A stretch of DNA of 64,000 nucleotides from Helicostylum pulchrum (lineage: Eukaryota > Mucoromycota > Mucoromycetes > Mucorales > Mucoraceae), in the NCBI GenBank assembly GCA_025677825.1, contig JAIXMO010000063.1, positions 62,001 through 126,000 of the forward strand. Reading direction: 5' to 3'. Position 1 is the stretch's first letter, and every line of letters starts with the position of its first letter. The translations under genes and the position numbers were made by a program. Shown here in pieces: positions 1 to 11,020 of the stretch. The notes below the pieces were generated by a model, which ran no database searches, had not been told where the DNA came from, and saw only the letters and a program-made list of their open reading frames with translations.

Positions 1-210
1 TTTTGGGTGATCACTTTTATTGTTAAAAAAAAGACTATTTAGACGGTGTGAGAGATATAATATTTATATTAACAATTTAACCCAATTTAATATGCAGTGA
101 CCGTGCTACCGAAATAAATAGTAGATAAAAAAAAAAAGAAGAAGAATGTATATGAAATGTAAAATGTGGAAAATATATGTACAGAAAATAAATATTTATA
201 ACAAAAAAAG
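1..210. other. Downstream flank of the kinase gene, no gene seen
   Basis: AT-rich sequence with A and T runs lying past the stop of the kinase gene. It probably holds that gene's 3' untranslated region and polyadenylation site. The only open frame here is a low-complexity, Phe/Tyr-rich stretch on the minus strand that overlaps the kinase stop, and I do not regard it as coding. Confidence 0.5.
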
Positions 211-1676
211 TTAATCAGAATAAGGCGGTACATCCTGATAACTAGCTTGAGATCTTCGCTTAAATCGATCATACTGCTTCTTTAATGAATTTCTTCTTTG
301 TTCCAAAAAGGTACTAAAGTGATTATCTTCTTCTTCTGCCATCTGATGCTGAGAGAAATCGAAATTTAAAAACTCTTGTTCTAATTGCATTCTATATCTT
401 GCTTCTTCAGTGACTGGACTATCTGCATCCAAGCTTGTTTTGACAGGTGAATTTCGTTTATGAGATCGTAGTCCATCTTCTGTGAATAACTGTTGATCAC
501 GAATCGATGCATTCTGTTGTATAATAATGATATTAGTAATAGTAATGTATGTGGTTTAGAATATAACATTACATTCACAAGCTTGTTGGGTGGAGTCAGC
601 TGTTTCTTTTCTAATAAATCCCAATCTAAACCTCGAAACCAAGGATGAGTTTTGAACTTTTCAAAGCCATCTGTATTACAGCCTAATCTATGAAAAGGTG
701 ATTTGTCCAGCAACTATAATAATAACAATAGTAGTGAATAAAACAAGTTTTATATTATTTGTATCATGATATATATACTTTACACCAGTAATGACATCAA
801 TACAGTCTTTTGATACAATCTCATACACATTATCAGGGAACACAAGTTGTTGGTGTATGATTGAATTTATTAATGCTTCCTTTGACCGAGCCATATATGG
901 GCGCTAATAATGAAACACATAATGAGTTATATAATTTATATGTTTGTTTCAAGTTTTACTTACCATGCCAAATAAGAGTTCAAAAGTAACAATACCTAAA
1001 CTCCACCAATCAACACTTGTTGAATAGCCTTTTCTGGCCAACATTTCAGGCGCCATGTAAGCAATGGTACCTGCCTTTGACCACATTAAAGGTTGACTTG
1101 GAGTAAACTGTATAGCAATATTAAAATCAGACAAGTGAGCGAACCCTTTTTTATCCAGTAAAATGTTTTCGGGTTTTATATCTCGATGCGCAATTCTCTT
1201 TTTATGTAAGTAATTTAAAGATAATGCGATTGTGGCTACATGATGTCGCACTTGTAATTCATTAAATCCTTTAGGGTAATTCTCTAACTGTAATCGTAAA
1301 TCTCCAAGTAACATTAAATCAAGTGCCATAAATAAAGTTTCATCGTCTTGAAATGCGTATCTCATGTTCGTGATAAACGGGTATTCCACTCGCTCTAGTA
1401 ATTTACGTTCTAGAATCATGTTTGATGTCGCCTTTTGTTTAATACATTTGCTCTTGTTCATGTATTTTAGGGCGTATTGTTTCTTTGTTCGTTTGTGTTG
1501 TACAATCCTCACTTTGCCAAACGCTCCTTTTCCTACTATCTTTAATAGCTGGAAATGATTTAATTCGGGTCCTGGATTACGAAAATTATTAGTTACTTTT
1601 TTTATATAAATCTCTGTATATATTTGTTACCTTGTGAATAATCGATTTCATCTTGTTTACAACATAAAGCTCCCAT
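211..1676 (-). CDS. YANK/STK32-type AGC serine/threonine kinase
   Basis: Five exons (1676-1631, 1571-964, 903-784, 713-573, 513-211) join in frame to 405 residues. The glycine loop GKGAFGKV is near residue 30, the catalytic Lys is in ALKYMNK, the HRDIKPEN loop has Asp near 146, and the magnesium loop reads DFN instead of DFG near 164. DFN is typical of the YANK family, so activity is not in doubt on that ground. The first exon starts MGALCC, a Gly-2 followed by two Cys. This fits N-myristoylation plus palmitoylation, so the kinase is probably membrane-attached. The RPYM segment after the catalytic domain and the PWFRGLDWD region match the family's C-terminal part, and the tail is acidic and Gln-rich. 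The start was chosen because the first exon splices in phase and carries the acylation signal. Substrates are unknown. Confidence 0.9.
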
Positions 1677-2277
1677 ATTATTAGTATTAGAGATATACGT
1701 GTAATATACAAAAAAAGAAAAGAAAAAAAAAAAAAAAGAGAGAGAGAGAAAGAATCCAAAATTTAAAAGAGACCCATTTTATTATATTTCCAGGTAACAC
1801 ACTTTACAAGAGAGAGAATAGTTTCAGCACCAAACCAGTCACTTTTGTTAATTTTGTCTCTCTCTCTTTCTTTCTCGGGTAAACCGATACTCCTTCCCAA
1901 CTCACTTTATGTTGGTTTTTTTTACATATCGTCACATGCTTGAAACAAAAAGGCATTTTGCATGTTTTTGAAAGCTTTTCTCCTGTCTGAGCATTAAAAA
2001 TAAAAATAATGGCTTCATTTTTCGATCTCAAAAACGTGAACAAGAATGTGATTTCGCCTTTGGTTTTTGGGGGGCAGCACTGGCTATCAAAATAAAACCT
2101 ATAAAATGGAAGAAAAAAAATTTATTTTAACTTTTCTCTTTTTTTAACAACAATTTATTACAACAATTATGAAGTTGGAAGGTAACACCACTTTTTTTTT
2201 TTTTTTACGAAAAATAAAATACTTACACTATTAAAAAAAAAGGCTTATTATTAAACGCAAGTTGGTCTACTATTGCA
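1677..2277. promoter_or_regulatory. Divergent intergenic region between kinase and acyltransferase
   Basis: About 600 bp separate two outward-facing starts, so both promoters must lie here. It contains an A-rich/GA-rich run (about 1710-1750) and T runs near 2192-2206. A 79-codon minus-strand frame at 1804-2043 was examined. It is Lys-rich, starts without a recognisable context and matches no family I know, so it is not called as a gene. Confidence 0.5.
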
Positions 2278-3236
2278 ATGGCAGTTGTGTCGTTTTTGGT
2301 AATCTATCGTCACTTTGGCGGATTCTACTATCGTAGCGCCATGTCAATGGTTTGCTTGTTGATCTGCTCCATTTACGGTTTTACCATTTCTCTCTTCTTA
2401 CCCTTAATTGGCAAAACCAATTATATCAACTCGTCTGTTGCTGTTCTTTACCATACATTAAGTTGTTTCTTTACTGGTCTTAAAGTAGAATGTGAAGGAC
2501 AAGAAAACCTCAAAAAGGTCGAAGGCCCTGCCATTTATGTGTGTAACCATCAAGCCAGTGTGGATCTTATACTTTTAGGTGCTGTCTATCCTAATAACAC
2601 AACCATTGTTGCAAAGAAGGCATTAAAATATTATCCTTTCTTGGGTTGGTTTAGTAAGTATAAAACGATCGATCTTTTTTGAAAAAAGAAAAAGAAAAAA
2701 TGATCTCATTACTGATCTTTTTTTTTTGCGTGTGTGCACAGTGACTTTAAGTAATGCCATTTTCTTGGATCGTAAAAATAGAGATAGTGCCGTAAAGCAA
2801 GCTAAACAGGCCGCTGCAGATATTCACAAGAAGAATGTAATTTAAAATTATGTAATCATCATCATACATACATAATAGACTGACTTTTTATTTATATAAA
2901 TTATTTTTAAAGATCAACGTTTGGATATTCCCTGAAGGTACTCGTGGACACGAGTCTGAAGTTACACTTTTACCGTTTAAAAAGGGTGCATTTTATATGG
3001 CTGTACAAGCTCGTGTTCCCATCATTCCCGTTGTTTTTGCAAACTATTACGAATTTTACAGTGCCAAAGAAAAGAGATTCAATCCCGGTACCATTCGTTG
3101 CAAGATTTTACCTCCTATATCTACTCAATTTATAAAGGAAGAATCATCTGACGTTCAAAAATTTGCTGATGACTGTCGTGAACAAATGCTTGCCGCACTT
3201 AAAGAAATCACTCCTGAATATAAGAAATCACAATAG
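2278..3236 (+). CDS. SLC1: 1-acyl-sn-glycerol-3-phosphate acyltransferase (PlsC/SLC1 type)
   Basis: Three exons (2278-2653, 2742-2836, 2913-3236) encode 264 residues. This enzyme class moves an acyl chain from acyl-CoA to lysophosphatidic acid to give phosphatidic acid, in the ER membrane. The acyltransferase HX4D motif is seen as NHQASVD (His 91, Asp 96), and the substrate-binding FPEGTRG motif begins at about residue 163, right after the second intron. Two N-terminal hydrophobic segments (residues 2-10 and 22-44) look membrane-embedded. The length is close to small eukaryotic AGPATs and slightly shorter than yeast Slc1. The ATG at 2278 is the first in frame and gives a normal N-terminus. 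The gene is transcribed away from the kinase gene. Confidence 0.93.
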
Positions 3237-3457
3237 ACGCACCATTTTTATACATTTACTCACTCACTCACACTTACACATACATATATATTTTACATGA
3301 ATAAACAGTAGTTTTTTTTTTTATTTATTATTTTAGTGGCGTTACTATTTTTTTTTTGTTATCTTGAAACGCGGGATATCGATTGGGGGGAGAGAAACGA
3401 TTTTGTATACGTGTTTAAAAAATCCTCTTCTCCCTCCCCCCTTTATATATTGCCGAC

Positions 3458-3873
3458 TTAAAGTTGAATCTGATTACGAGAGTTAAACTTGTGAACCAAC
3501 ATCTAATAAAGATAAAGGAATTATTATCAGCTTTATAAAACTCTTTTATATGTGTGTTTTATTACCTGGCATCCACAGAAACCAAGGAAACAAGCATAAA
3601 CCATAGCAGCAGTAAAGCAAGCCTTTGCTGTCAACTTGGGATCATCAGGGTCAGAGGTATATTCTGTCAAAATCTCTACTTCAGCGTCAAATGCCATACC
3701 AAGCACAATCTATAAAAAGTTTCGTGTTTTTTTTTAATGACCAAGCGGGATATTTTAAAAGAGATGATGGGTTATGTTGTAAACACTCAATCTTGACTTA
3801 CGAGAAAGATAATACCGCAAAAGGATAATAAACTACAACAAGTTGCGTTTCCTGGACTAACAAAGGTCTTCAT
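3458..3873 (-). CDS. V-type ATPase Vo subunit f / RNASEK-family membrane protein
   Basis: Three exons (3873-3802, 3709-3566, 3502-3458) join without frame breaks to 86 residues, too split for simple open-frame calling. The protein has two hydrophobic segments (about residues 11-32 and 58-72) separated by an acidic loop (AFDAEVEILTEYTSDPDD), and a short basic tail ending NQIQL. The layout and Cys-rich helices match the RNASEK family. Fungal members (yeast YPR170W-B) are the f subunit of the V-ATPase proton channel. The old ribonuclease activity ascribed to the animal protein should not be carried over. A GACGTCA motif, a CRE-type half site, lies about 110 bp upstream of the start. Confidence 0.85.
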
Positions 3874-4576
3874 TCTATAATATTTACGTATAAAAAAAAT
3901 AAAAAAGGGGGAAAAGTTTCGCTTATTTGAAAATAAAAAGGAAAAAAGAAAAAGTCTCACCAGTTCTATGTTAGAGAATCAAATCGACGTCACTCCCGTT
4001 TGGCTTTCGAAATCATAAAACTGTTTACTTTCTTGCCGCCAAAAAAAAAAAAAAAAAAAAAGTAAGAGACATTCGACTTGATAAGATAATACAGGTTTCC
4101 TTTTTAAAAGATATTGCAGTAAAAAAAGAACCTGCAAGTTTAACCAGTTTACTCTGCTATTACATTACAAAAGCTTTTGCGCCAACCAATTTAATCATAT
4201 TATGACGTTTCATTTTTTTTTTTTGCGCTGTAGTATTTATTCACTGCCTTTTTTTTAATATTTTTTTTTTTTCGCCCTTTGCCTTTTCTTTCTCTTTCTA
4301 ATTTAGAACAAAAAAAAAAAAAAAAAAAATAGTATTCATTAACTCTATTTTTCTAAATTGCCACACATATAAAAAAAAAGAAAGGATCAATTAAACATCA
4401 TCTTTCTTTTATATAAAAATTAAAGAAAGTTATTTTTTCTTCTTCTTTCTCAATTTCATTAAAGGAAAAAACAAGTAAAAAAAAAAAAAGATACATAATC
4501 AAGGGAAATTGACTTTGATTGCAGGAAGATATTCTTCAGATTTGCAACCAACAACCTTTATTCAAATCATAAGCCA
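3874..4576. promoter_or_regulatory. Divergent promoter region between RNASEK-like and cyclin genes
   Basis: About 700 bp of T- and A-run rich DNA between two divergent starts. Visible items are a GACGTCA motif near 3987-3993 and homopolymer runs at about 4039-4061 and 4313-4329. An ATG at 4509 opens a frame that overlaps the cyclin start in another phase. No other coding signal is seen. Confidence 0.5.
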
Positions 4577-5632
4577 ATGGGCACGACGAAAAGTCGTAAA
4601 TCTAGGCGGAATAACTCAAGACCAACTGCCTTTACGTTTTTATCGAATATTGCACTGGGAAGTGAAAATGAGAAGCCGCCTGATGATATACCAACCTTAT
4701 CCTCATATTTACCAACAGAACAAAACTTATCACACTACCTCGACAAAGAAGCTCCAGTTCCCATCGGAGGTAATTTATGTACGCTGTCCCCCCTTTTTTT
4801 TTAAAAATATACTTATATTTTTTTGTAGCTTCTTCTTTACACTCTTCAGATAGTAGCTTTTCAGCCGATGAAGAAGTTAATCAAACCCCATTACCTATTG
4901 AAGCCAACGGAAGAAATCATTCAGCAGCCGTTGCACCCGTTATAACAGCAATACAATGTTTTGACCCGTCTAATAATAATAAAAAGGGAAGAAACACTGT
5001 TAAACGTAATCCATCTGAAAGTAGTAATGAAACTCAAGATGTTCAACATCATAAACTCACCAGAGAGGACAGTGAAAGACCAATTGCTTCTGAAAAAATT
5101 AAGAAAAAGTCTAACCATGGAGAAAAAGAAGTACGAAAAAAAAAAAAAAAAAAAGATTTAAACTAACGATTTTTTTTTACTTAGTATGGTCAAGGCAGTA
5201 TGTCTATTATGTCAGTCTTTCGATACTATACAGATAAAATTCGTCATTCTTCTAGTAAGAAGAAACTAATTGAACATTCTACAAACCGTGGCTATGTGTA
5301 AGACAAACTCTTTCTTAATTGTTTATTATATATATTAATTACTTTCTAGTAGTCAACAACAATTGGAAAGTCAAGATGGACGTAAATACGGCCGAGCTCA
5401 TTCTTATGCTCACTTCTTGAACACAACAGGATCTTTACTGTAAGTAGCTTTTTTTTTTTTTTTTTTTTTTGATATCTTGTTGCAATTTAAACTAACCTAG
5501 CTTTTTTTTTATTTATTTATTTAAAGTGACGATGACACAGTTGAACAACAAGTGGATACCAATTCATATGATCCATATTTCCTCGATAATGATACTTATG
5601 GCAAATATGGTTTAGACCCTAGTTCTCTTGTG

Positions 5633-5670
<38 letters not shown>

Positions 5671-6227
5671 TGTTATTTTACATGTGTACTAACAAAAACT
5701 GAAAATAGGGCTGCTTATCAAATGGTATGAGACCTTCTGATTTAAAACGAGAAATGAATGAACAATTTAGATTGAATCATCCAGAAATTCCGCCAGAGAT
5801 TACGCTTAGTAAGATTAGAGCAATTAAACTTCATTTGTTTGAAATTGGCAAACGACTTGATTTAGAGGTATCGAGTGTCGCTCATGCCTATGTCTACTTT
5901 GAAAAATTAGTAATCAAGAATATGGTGACCAAAAAGAATCGCAAGCTTATTGCAGCCTGTTGTTTATTTTTGGCAAGTAAAGTCAATGAAGCCAAAGGAA
6001 CTTGGTTTAAACCTCTTTTGGAAGCCATGGACGATCAATTAAACGTGGATCCAGAAGAGATTCATGAACATGAATTTGCTGTCTTTGCTGATTTAGAGTT
6101 TAATCTCTATGTACCGAGAAGAGAATTTATGCCTCATTTTGAAAATATTTTTACTCATTTAGAATATAAGAGTATTCAAGAATATCTTGGAAATGTCAAT
6201 TTTTGTGAACTTGATGAACGAAAATAA
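4577..6227 (+). CDS. Cables-type (CDK5/ABL substrate-like) cyclin-box protein
   Basis: Six exons (4577-4769, 4829-5130, 5185-5297, 5350-5439, 5527-5629, 5709-6227) give 439 residues. The C-terminal half is a cyclin box of the Cables family. Diagnostic stretches are MRPSDLKREMNEQF, TLSKIRAIKLHL, VAHAYVYFEKLV, NRKLIAACCLFLASKV and EFAVFADLEFNLYVP. In animals Cables proteins bridge CDKs and tyrosine kinases; the fungal role is unknown. Exons 4-5 carry the conserved acidic YDPYFLDND region found upstream of the box. The N-terminal 150 residues are Ser/Asn/Lys rich and probably disordered. The start MGTTKS fits an N-myristoylation consensus (Gly-2, Ser-6), which is inference. The gene ends only 56 bp from the convergent transporter gene. 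Confidence 0.85.
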
Positions 6228-6249
6228 AACAAAGATATTTTTACATGTA

Positions 6250-6280
<31 letters not shown>

Positions 6281-6283
6281 TTT
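6228..6283. terminator. Short convergent 3' junction
   Basis: Only 56 bp lie between two facing stop codons, and about 24 of them form a T run (6256-6279). The two transcripts almost certainly share or overlap their 3' ends here. Confidence 0.5.
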
Positions 6284-7703
6284 TTATTTTGAGACAGATA
6301 ATGGTATGGTCGTTTCATTATTTCTTGACAACTTTTTAAATAATTTTGAAAAACTTGTGTTTTGTTCTGAACATGAACTGGATTCTCCTCCAAGTGTAGT
6401 CGCTACCGCTTCTTTTTCATCTTTAGCTGATAACCAGTTAACAATACTATCTTGTTCTGGTTCTCGTTCTTCTGCTAAATGTGCTGGATCCGGCTTAGAA
6501 CTAAGCAAGTAGACACCATAAATCAATACACCTATACCGACAAATACAAGTGCTATGGCCCAAGGTGGATAGTTTCCAATCTCGTCTAAATAAATAATGG
6601 TATTGACTAAACCGAGTGCAGTATATGTACCATAGAACACAGGTACAACCACAACCGATGAATATAACTTTAGTGCAGTATTTAAACAATATACTTGAAG
6701 GATGGCCGTAACCAGTAAAGCCAACAAGATAAATCTGCTCGTATTATCGTTAAATTGATTTACTTGTGATTGAATAGACAGCGTGAATAATTTGACACCG
6801 CTTTTAGCTAGTAATAAAGTTTCACTTGCTAATAAACCGCCTTCAATACTAAACATCAAACCAACAATATGCTTCATTTTCTTTTGGTTCATGTTTCGAA
6901 ATATTTGACTTTTTGATTTTCTAGTTTCATCTGAGATGGCCCAATTTGACCAAATCGAAATGATGAGTCCACTAAACGCAATGATATTTAAAGCACTGAA
7001 ATAAATGATAAAAATCGGTCTCATAAATTTAACTTTAAGACTTTCTAACGAGATGGATTCTTCGGCTATTAATTTTTGATGTTAGAAGAATATAAAGAAG
7101 AGAAATAAAAAATAAAAATAAAACTTACGGTCATCACCATTATACATGCCACCAAATACGACTATCCAAATAACGGATGCAACTACTACACACGTACCGA
7201 GAACATCTTTACGAGTAATCTTTGTATTGACTAATAATTTTGCAAAAATAAAATTAAATATTAACGCTACACTACCAAGAGGTGCAACCCACTACATATA
7301 TAAAAAATATTTTAAGGGATTATATATGAGTAAATGAAATAAATATATACACATACAAAAAAAAAAAAGGGAGTTAAATATGAACAACTCCTTTATTTAC
7401 CTGTGTCTTTAAATAATCTAAGAGAAAAAAAGTTGAATGAGGATTTTTGTTGCTTTATTTGTATTTATTTATTCGCAACATACTTAATGCGATTGTACTA
7501 CCAATCAACTGACTTGCAATATATGTATACAATCCCAAATGCCATAACGGTCTTCCACAATCGCCTCTTTGTTGTTCTTCTTCTCTTTTAGCTTCTTTTA
7601 CATGATCTAGTTTTAATATGTTTAACCCAAGTGCGTCCATAAATGATGCTCCTAAAGATACAAATATTCCAATAACGAATCGTACAACATTATCTTCTCC
7701 CAT
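6284..7703 (-). CDS. NIPA-type magnesium transporter (DMT superfamily)
   Basis: Four exons (7703-7484, 7417-7401, 7291-7129, 7065-6284) encode 393 residues. Exon 2 is only 17 nt long. It is required to join TIAL to NYLKTQ and then to WVAPLGS, a conserved stretch of NIPA transporters, with canonical AG and GT on both sides. About nine hydrophobic helices can be seen; the first begins IGIFVSLGASFMDALGLN. The family carries Mg2+ and other divalent cations across the plasma or endosomal membrane. The C-terminal 75 residues are soluble, acidic, then Ser/Lys rich. The start MGEDNVV precedes the first helix directly. Confidence 0.9.
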
Positions 7704-8689
7704 TTTGTATAATTATATGGGGTATATTATATATATGTATGTGTGTATATATATATATATGTGTGTATATATATGTGTATATATAAAAAAAAAAAAAAAA
7801 AAAGAGAGAGAGAGAGAGAAGAAGAAAAGGAAAATAAAAAGGAAAAAGGAAAAAACAAAAAAGATTTATAAACTACTGCATGATCGCCACCCTCATTATC
7901 TATTTCTACTCTCTTTTAGCTAATAATAGTACTTTTCTTATTTCAGTTGAGACTATTTTATTTTATTTCAACTACCCTTTTTGTTCCTGCTCTCTTTCTC
8001 TCTTCTCCCTTCATTATCTCTACACGCAAAAAAAAAGCCCTTTTTTTTTAAATAAGAAACTACTAGTTTCTTGACAGCTTCATTTTTATTATTATTACTA
8101 CTATAATTTTTCTTTTTTGATATAAAAGTGAAAAAAGAAGAAGAGAGAGAAAGCAAAAGGTTAAAGAAAGGGAGCAAAAAATGTAAAATAAAAAAAGACA
8201 ACGGTAACAATTTCTTTTTTTAATAAATAGGTAGAAATATGCATATTACAAGTTTATCAAAGATGAAACGTTTTTTTTTTTTTATTAAATAAGTATAGAT
8301 ATATAACCCTCCTCCCCTCTCGTTCAACACACCTCCTCTATATCTCCTAATTTAAAACGTAAAAAAGAAACTTTTTTTGTTTTTCCGTAACAGGCTGTCG
8401 ATATCATATTCAATCGCGGTATTCTGGCCGCATATATATACTCCAGCAAAAAGAAGAAACTTTTGAAGAAGAGAGTCATAAACAGACAAAAGTATTGATT
8501 TAAATCTTTTTTATGAATATAAAGGGGAACAATATGCCAATTGTACTTGTATAATGAGTTTTTCCTGCTTCAAAATTTTTTGATCCATTGATAAGAGTAA
8601 ACTCAAATAACACCAAAAAAATATTAAGGAGTAAATAAATAAAAAAATGATAGATAAAAAAACTATACCGGAAGTGGGTATTAACTATT
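7704..8689. other. Gene-free stretch upstream of the transporter
   Basis: Nearly 1 kb with an AT-dinucleotide block (about 7720-7790), a purine block with GA repeats (7803-7870) and A-rich stretches. The open frames in it are low-complexity Lys- or Phe/Leu-rich runs. The transporter promoter must be at the left end. Near 8390-8470 there is a less repetitive patch, but I see no gene in it. Confidence 0.5.
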
Positions 8690-9066
8690 TTGACAATTGA
8701 ACGTCATTACTCGTGCCTCTTGTCCTTCTCGTCCCGATAAAGCTCGTCGTTTAGGTTACAAGCCCAAGCAAGGTTTCATTATCTATCGTATTCGTGTCCG
8801 TCGTGGTGGTCGTAAGAGACCTGTTCACAAGGATGTTACCTTCGGTAAGCCTGTCAACGAGGGTGTTAACCAACTCAAGTATCAACGTTCTCTCCGTTTC
8901 ACCGTTGAAGAGAAAGTGTGCTAACCTCCGTGTTTTGAACTCTTACTGGGTTAACCAAGATGCTACTTTGAAATTATCCTTGTTGATCCTTCTCACAAGG
9001 CTATCCGTCGTGATGCCCACATCAACTAGATCGCTGATTCATTCTAAATTTCACGTGGTACCGTGT
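8690..9066 (+). pseudogene. Broken copy of ribosomal protein eL15 (RPL15)
   Basis: A clear eL15 core is readable from about 8694: [31 protein letters not shown], then [11 protein letters not shown]. The frame stops at a TAA (8922-8924) after VEEKVC. The next family segment, [16 protein letters not shown], continues in another frame from about 8917, consistent with a small deletion. A second small deletion follows near 8970. A nonsense TAG stands where INW would be expected (about 9025), and the match ends near 9060. The N-terminal 50 or so residues and the C-terminal third are missing. It is therefore a truncated, multiply broken copy and cannot be the working gene. Whether it came by retroposition or segmental duplication cannot be decided from this fragment. 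Confidence 0.9.
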
Positions 9067-9224
9067 ATGTAACCGAATTATAAAGTGTGTGGTGGGTGGG
9101 GAAAAAAAAAAAAAAAGAAAAAGAAAGAAGGACTGTGGTTTAACCTTGTCTATTTAAAGAGGCAAAGCCAACTTTTTTTTTTTTCTTTTTTTGCGTTATC
9201 CTTTTTTTATTTATTTATACAATT

Positions 9225-10547
9225 ATGTCTGTTCCTAAGCTCGAAACTATTGAAATTACTTTGTTCCCTAATGGAGTAGCTGAAATTGCCCATAATAGAC
9301 CCAAGAGATATAATGCCCTTTCCCCTCAATCATATAAAGTAAAAAAAAAAATATAGTGAACGTACCTTATTTAATCATGTATACTGAAATATCACGTGTA
9401 ATTTTGCTTCTTTTTTTTCTTTTTTTTTTTTTTTTTTTGTTAACAGGACTGGTTGAGTGCTATTCAGTGGGCAGCCAAGTGCGACGATGTAAAGGTTGTT
9501 GTCTTGACAGGTCGTGGTAAATTCTATACTTCTGGACAAGAATTGCAACTTCCTGACATGGAGCAAGATAATCTCGAGGAAGAAATGAACCGTAGAAGAC
9601 AAACTACAACGTAAGTACTGATAACGTTATATAAACAGGATATACACTTATCAACTTAAACGCGGATAGTGATGTTGTTTCTGAGATGATTGCGTTCCCA
9701 AAGGTCTTAATTGGAGCTGTAAACGGTAAGATATCGGGAATTGGAAAAAATAAAGAGAGAAAAAGCTGACAAAAAACTTAATGCTGTACATGAAAAAAAA
9801 AAGGTCCCGCAATTGGTTTCGGAGCTACCACACTTGCCTTATGCGATGTTGTATACTGTGTACCGGAAGCAACATTCAGCACTCCTTTTATGAAACTTGG
9901 TAATTATCATTTTTATAATACGTCCCTTAATATTTATTTTTTTAATGCTAATCACTTTGTCTGTGTTTTAATAGCTTTCTGTGCTGAAGGTTGTTCTTCA
10001 TTATTATTCCCAAGGTAATATACGAAATGATTGTATGGCTACACAGTTTGTCATATTTAATAAATTATTTTTGTAGAATCATGGGACCTTCAAAGGCCAA
10101 CGAAATGCTTGTAAGTAGTATATGTATATGTGAAATATAGTTTTTTAAATGTATTATTTATATTATCGAATTTCAATAGTTATTGGGTAGATCATTTAGT
10201 TCTAGTGAAATGGTTGACTGTGGTTTTGTTAGTAGAACGCTTCCTAAAGATACTTTCCGTGAAGATATTCTCAAAATAGCAGGAAATGCAGCTCAATTCT
10301 CTGCTGAAGCTTTAAAGGTTACTAAAGACTTGATTAAGGGTGTTGACCGCGAATTGCTCGAGAAGGTGAACCAAGAGGAAATGAGAATGTTGGGAGAACG
10401 TATGGGAAGCAGTGATTCTGTTGAAAGTATCATGCGTTTTTTGGGTAAGTTTAAAAGAATGACAAACATGATATCACCCAAGTATTAATAAGTTGTTATA
10501 TAGCTGAAGCCGCCGAAAGAAAGGCAGCAAAGAAGGCTAAATTGTAG
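9225..10547 (+). CDS. Peroxisomal enoyl-CoA hydratase/delta3-delta2-enoyl-CoA isomerase
   Basis: Eight exons (9225-9338, 9447-9610, 9670-9725, 9804-9899, 9975-10014, 10077-10110, 10180-10444, 10504-10547) join in phase. The protein shows the crotonase fold: HNRPKRYNALS near residue 24, the oxyanion-hole region GRGKFYTSGQEL, and the second conserved Gly stretch GPAIGFGATTLALCD. C-terminal residues AKL form a type-1 peroxisomal targeting signal, which points to beta-oxidation of unsaturated fatty acids in peroxisomes. Sequence alone does not separate hydratase from isomerase. The FCAEGCSSLLFPRIMG segment and PTS1 resemble ECI2/Eci1-like isomerases, so isomerase is my preference. Confidence 0.88.
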
Positions 10548-11020
10548 TTATTTAGTTAGTTTTTCTCTTCAAGACAGTATGTTAATAATAAATTCAATTA
10601 AAGGAGTTATAATTTTTACTTGTAAAAAAAGATAATTGAAATCGATTTATATTTTATGCAACTATAATTATAGTAACGAGTGATATTCTATTGCTACTCT
10701 GTAACAAGTAGAAGCAAAATAGAAGATCTGACATGCAAACGAGTAAATAGAGCTTCTCTTCCCCTCTAATTCCGAACCCCTTTACACACTGTTCTCTGCC
10801 CCTTTATTATATTTAATCCTTATAAACTACTTCAAAGGCATAAAATTCTGAATTAAATTGTATTATATAAAAAAAAAGAGGGGAGAATTATTTTTAATAT
10901 TGTGTGTGTGTGTGTGTGTGTGTGTGCGTATATAAAAAAAAACGAGCGTGGAAGTTAAAATTAATGATGTGTGATAGTAAAAAAATAAATAGTAATAGTA
11001 ATAATAATAATAATAGTAAA
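10548..11020. other. Convergent 3' region with a TG microsatellite
   Basis: This 473-bp stretch separates two facing gene ends. It holds a (TG)n run at about 10902-10926, an imperfect AAT/AGT trinucleotide run near 10988-11020, and otherwise AT-rich DNA. No gene is seen. Confidence 0.5.

Noticed and set aside
1804..2043. 79-codon minus-strand frame between kinase and acyltransferase
   Set aside because: Lys-rich, no family resemblance, no splice partners; lies in the shared promoter region.
7618..8210. Overlapping frames near the GA and AT repeats
   Set aside because: Their translations are repeat-derived Lys/Arg/Glu or Leu/Ser/Phe runs.
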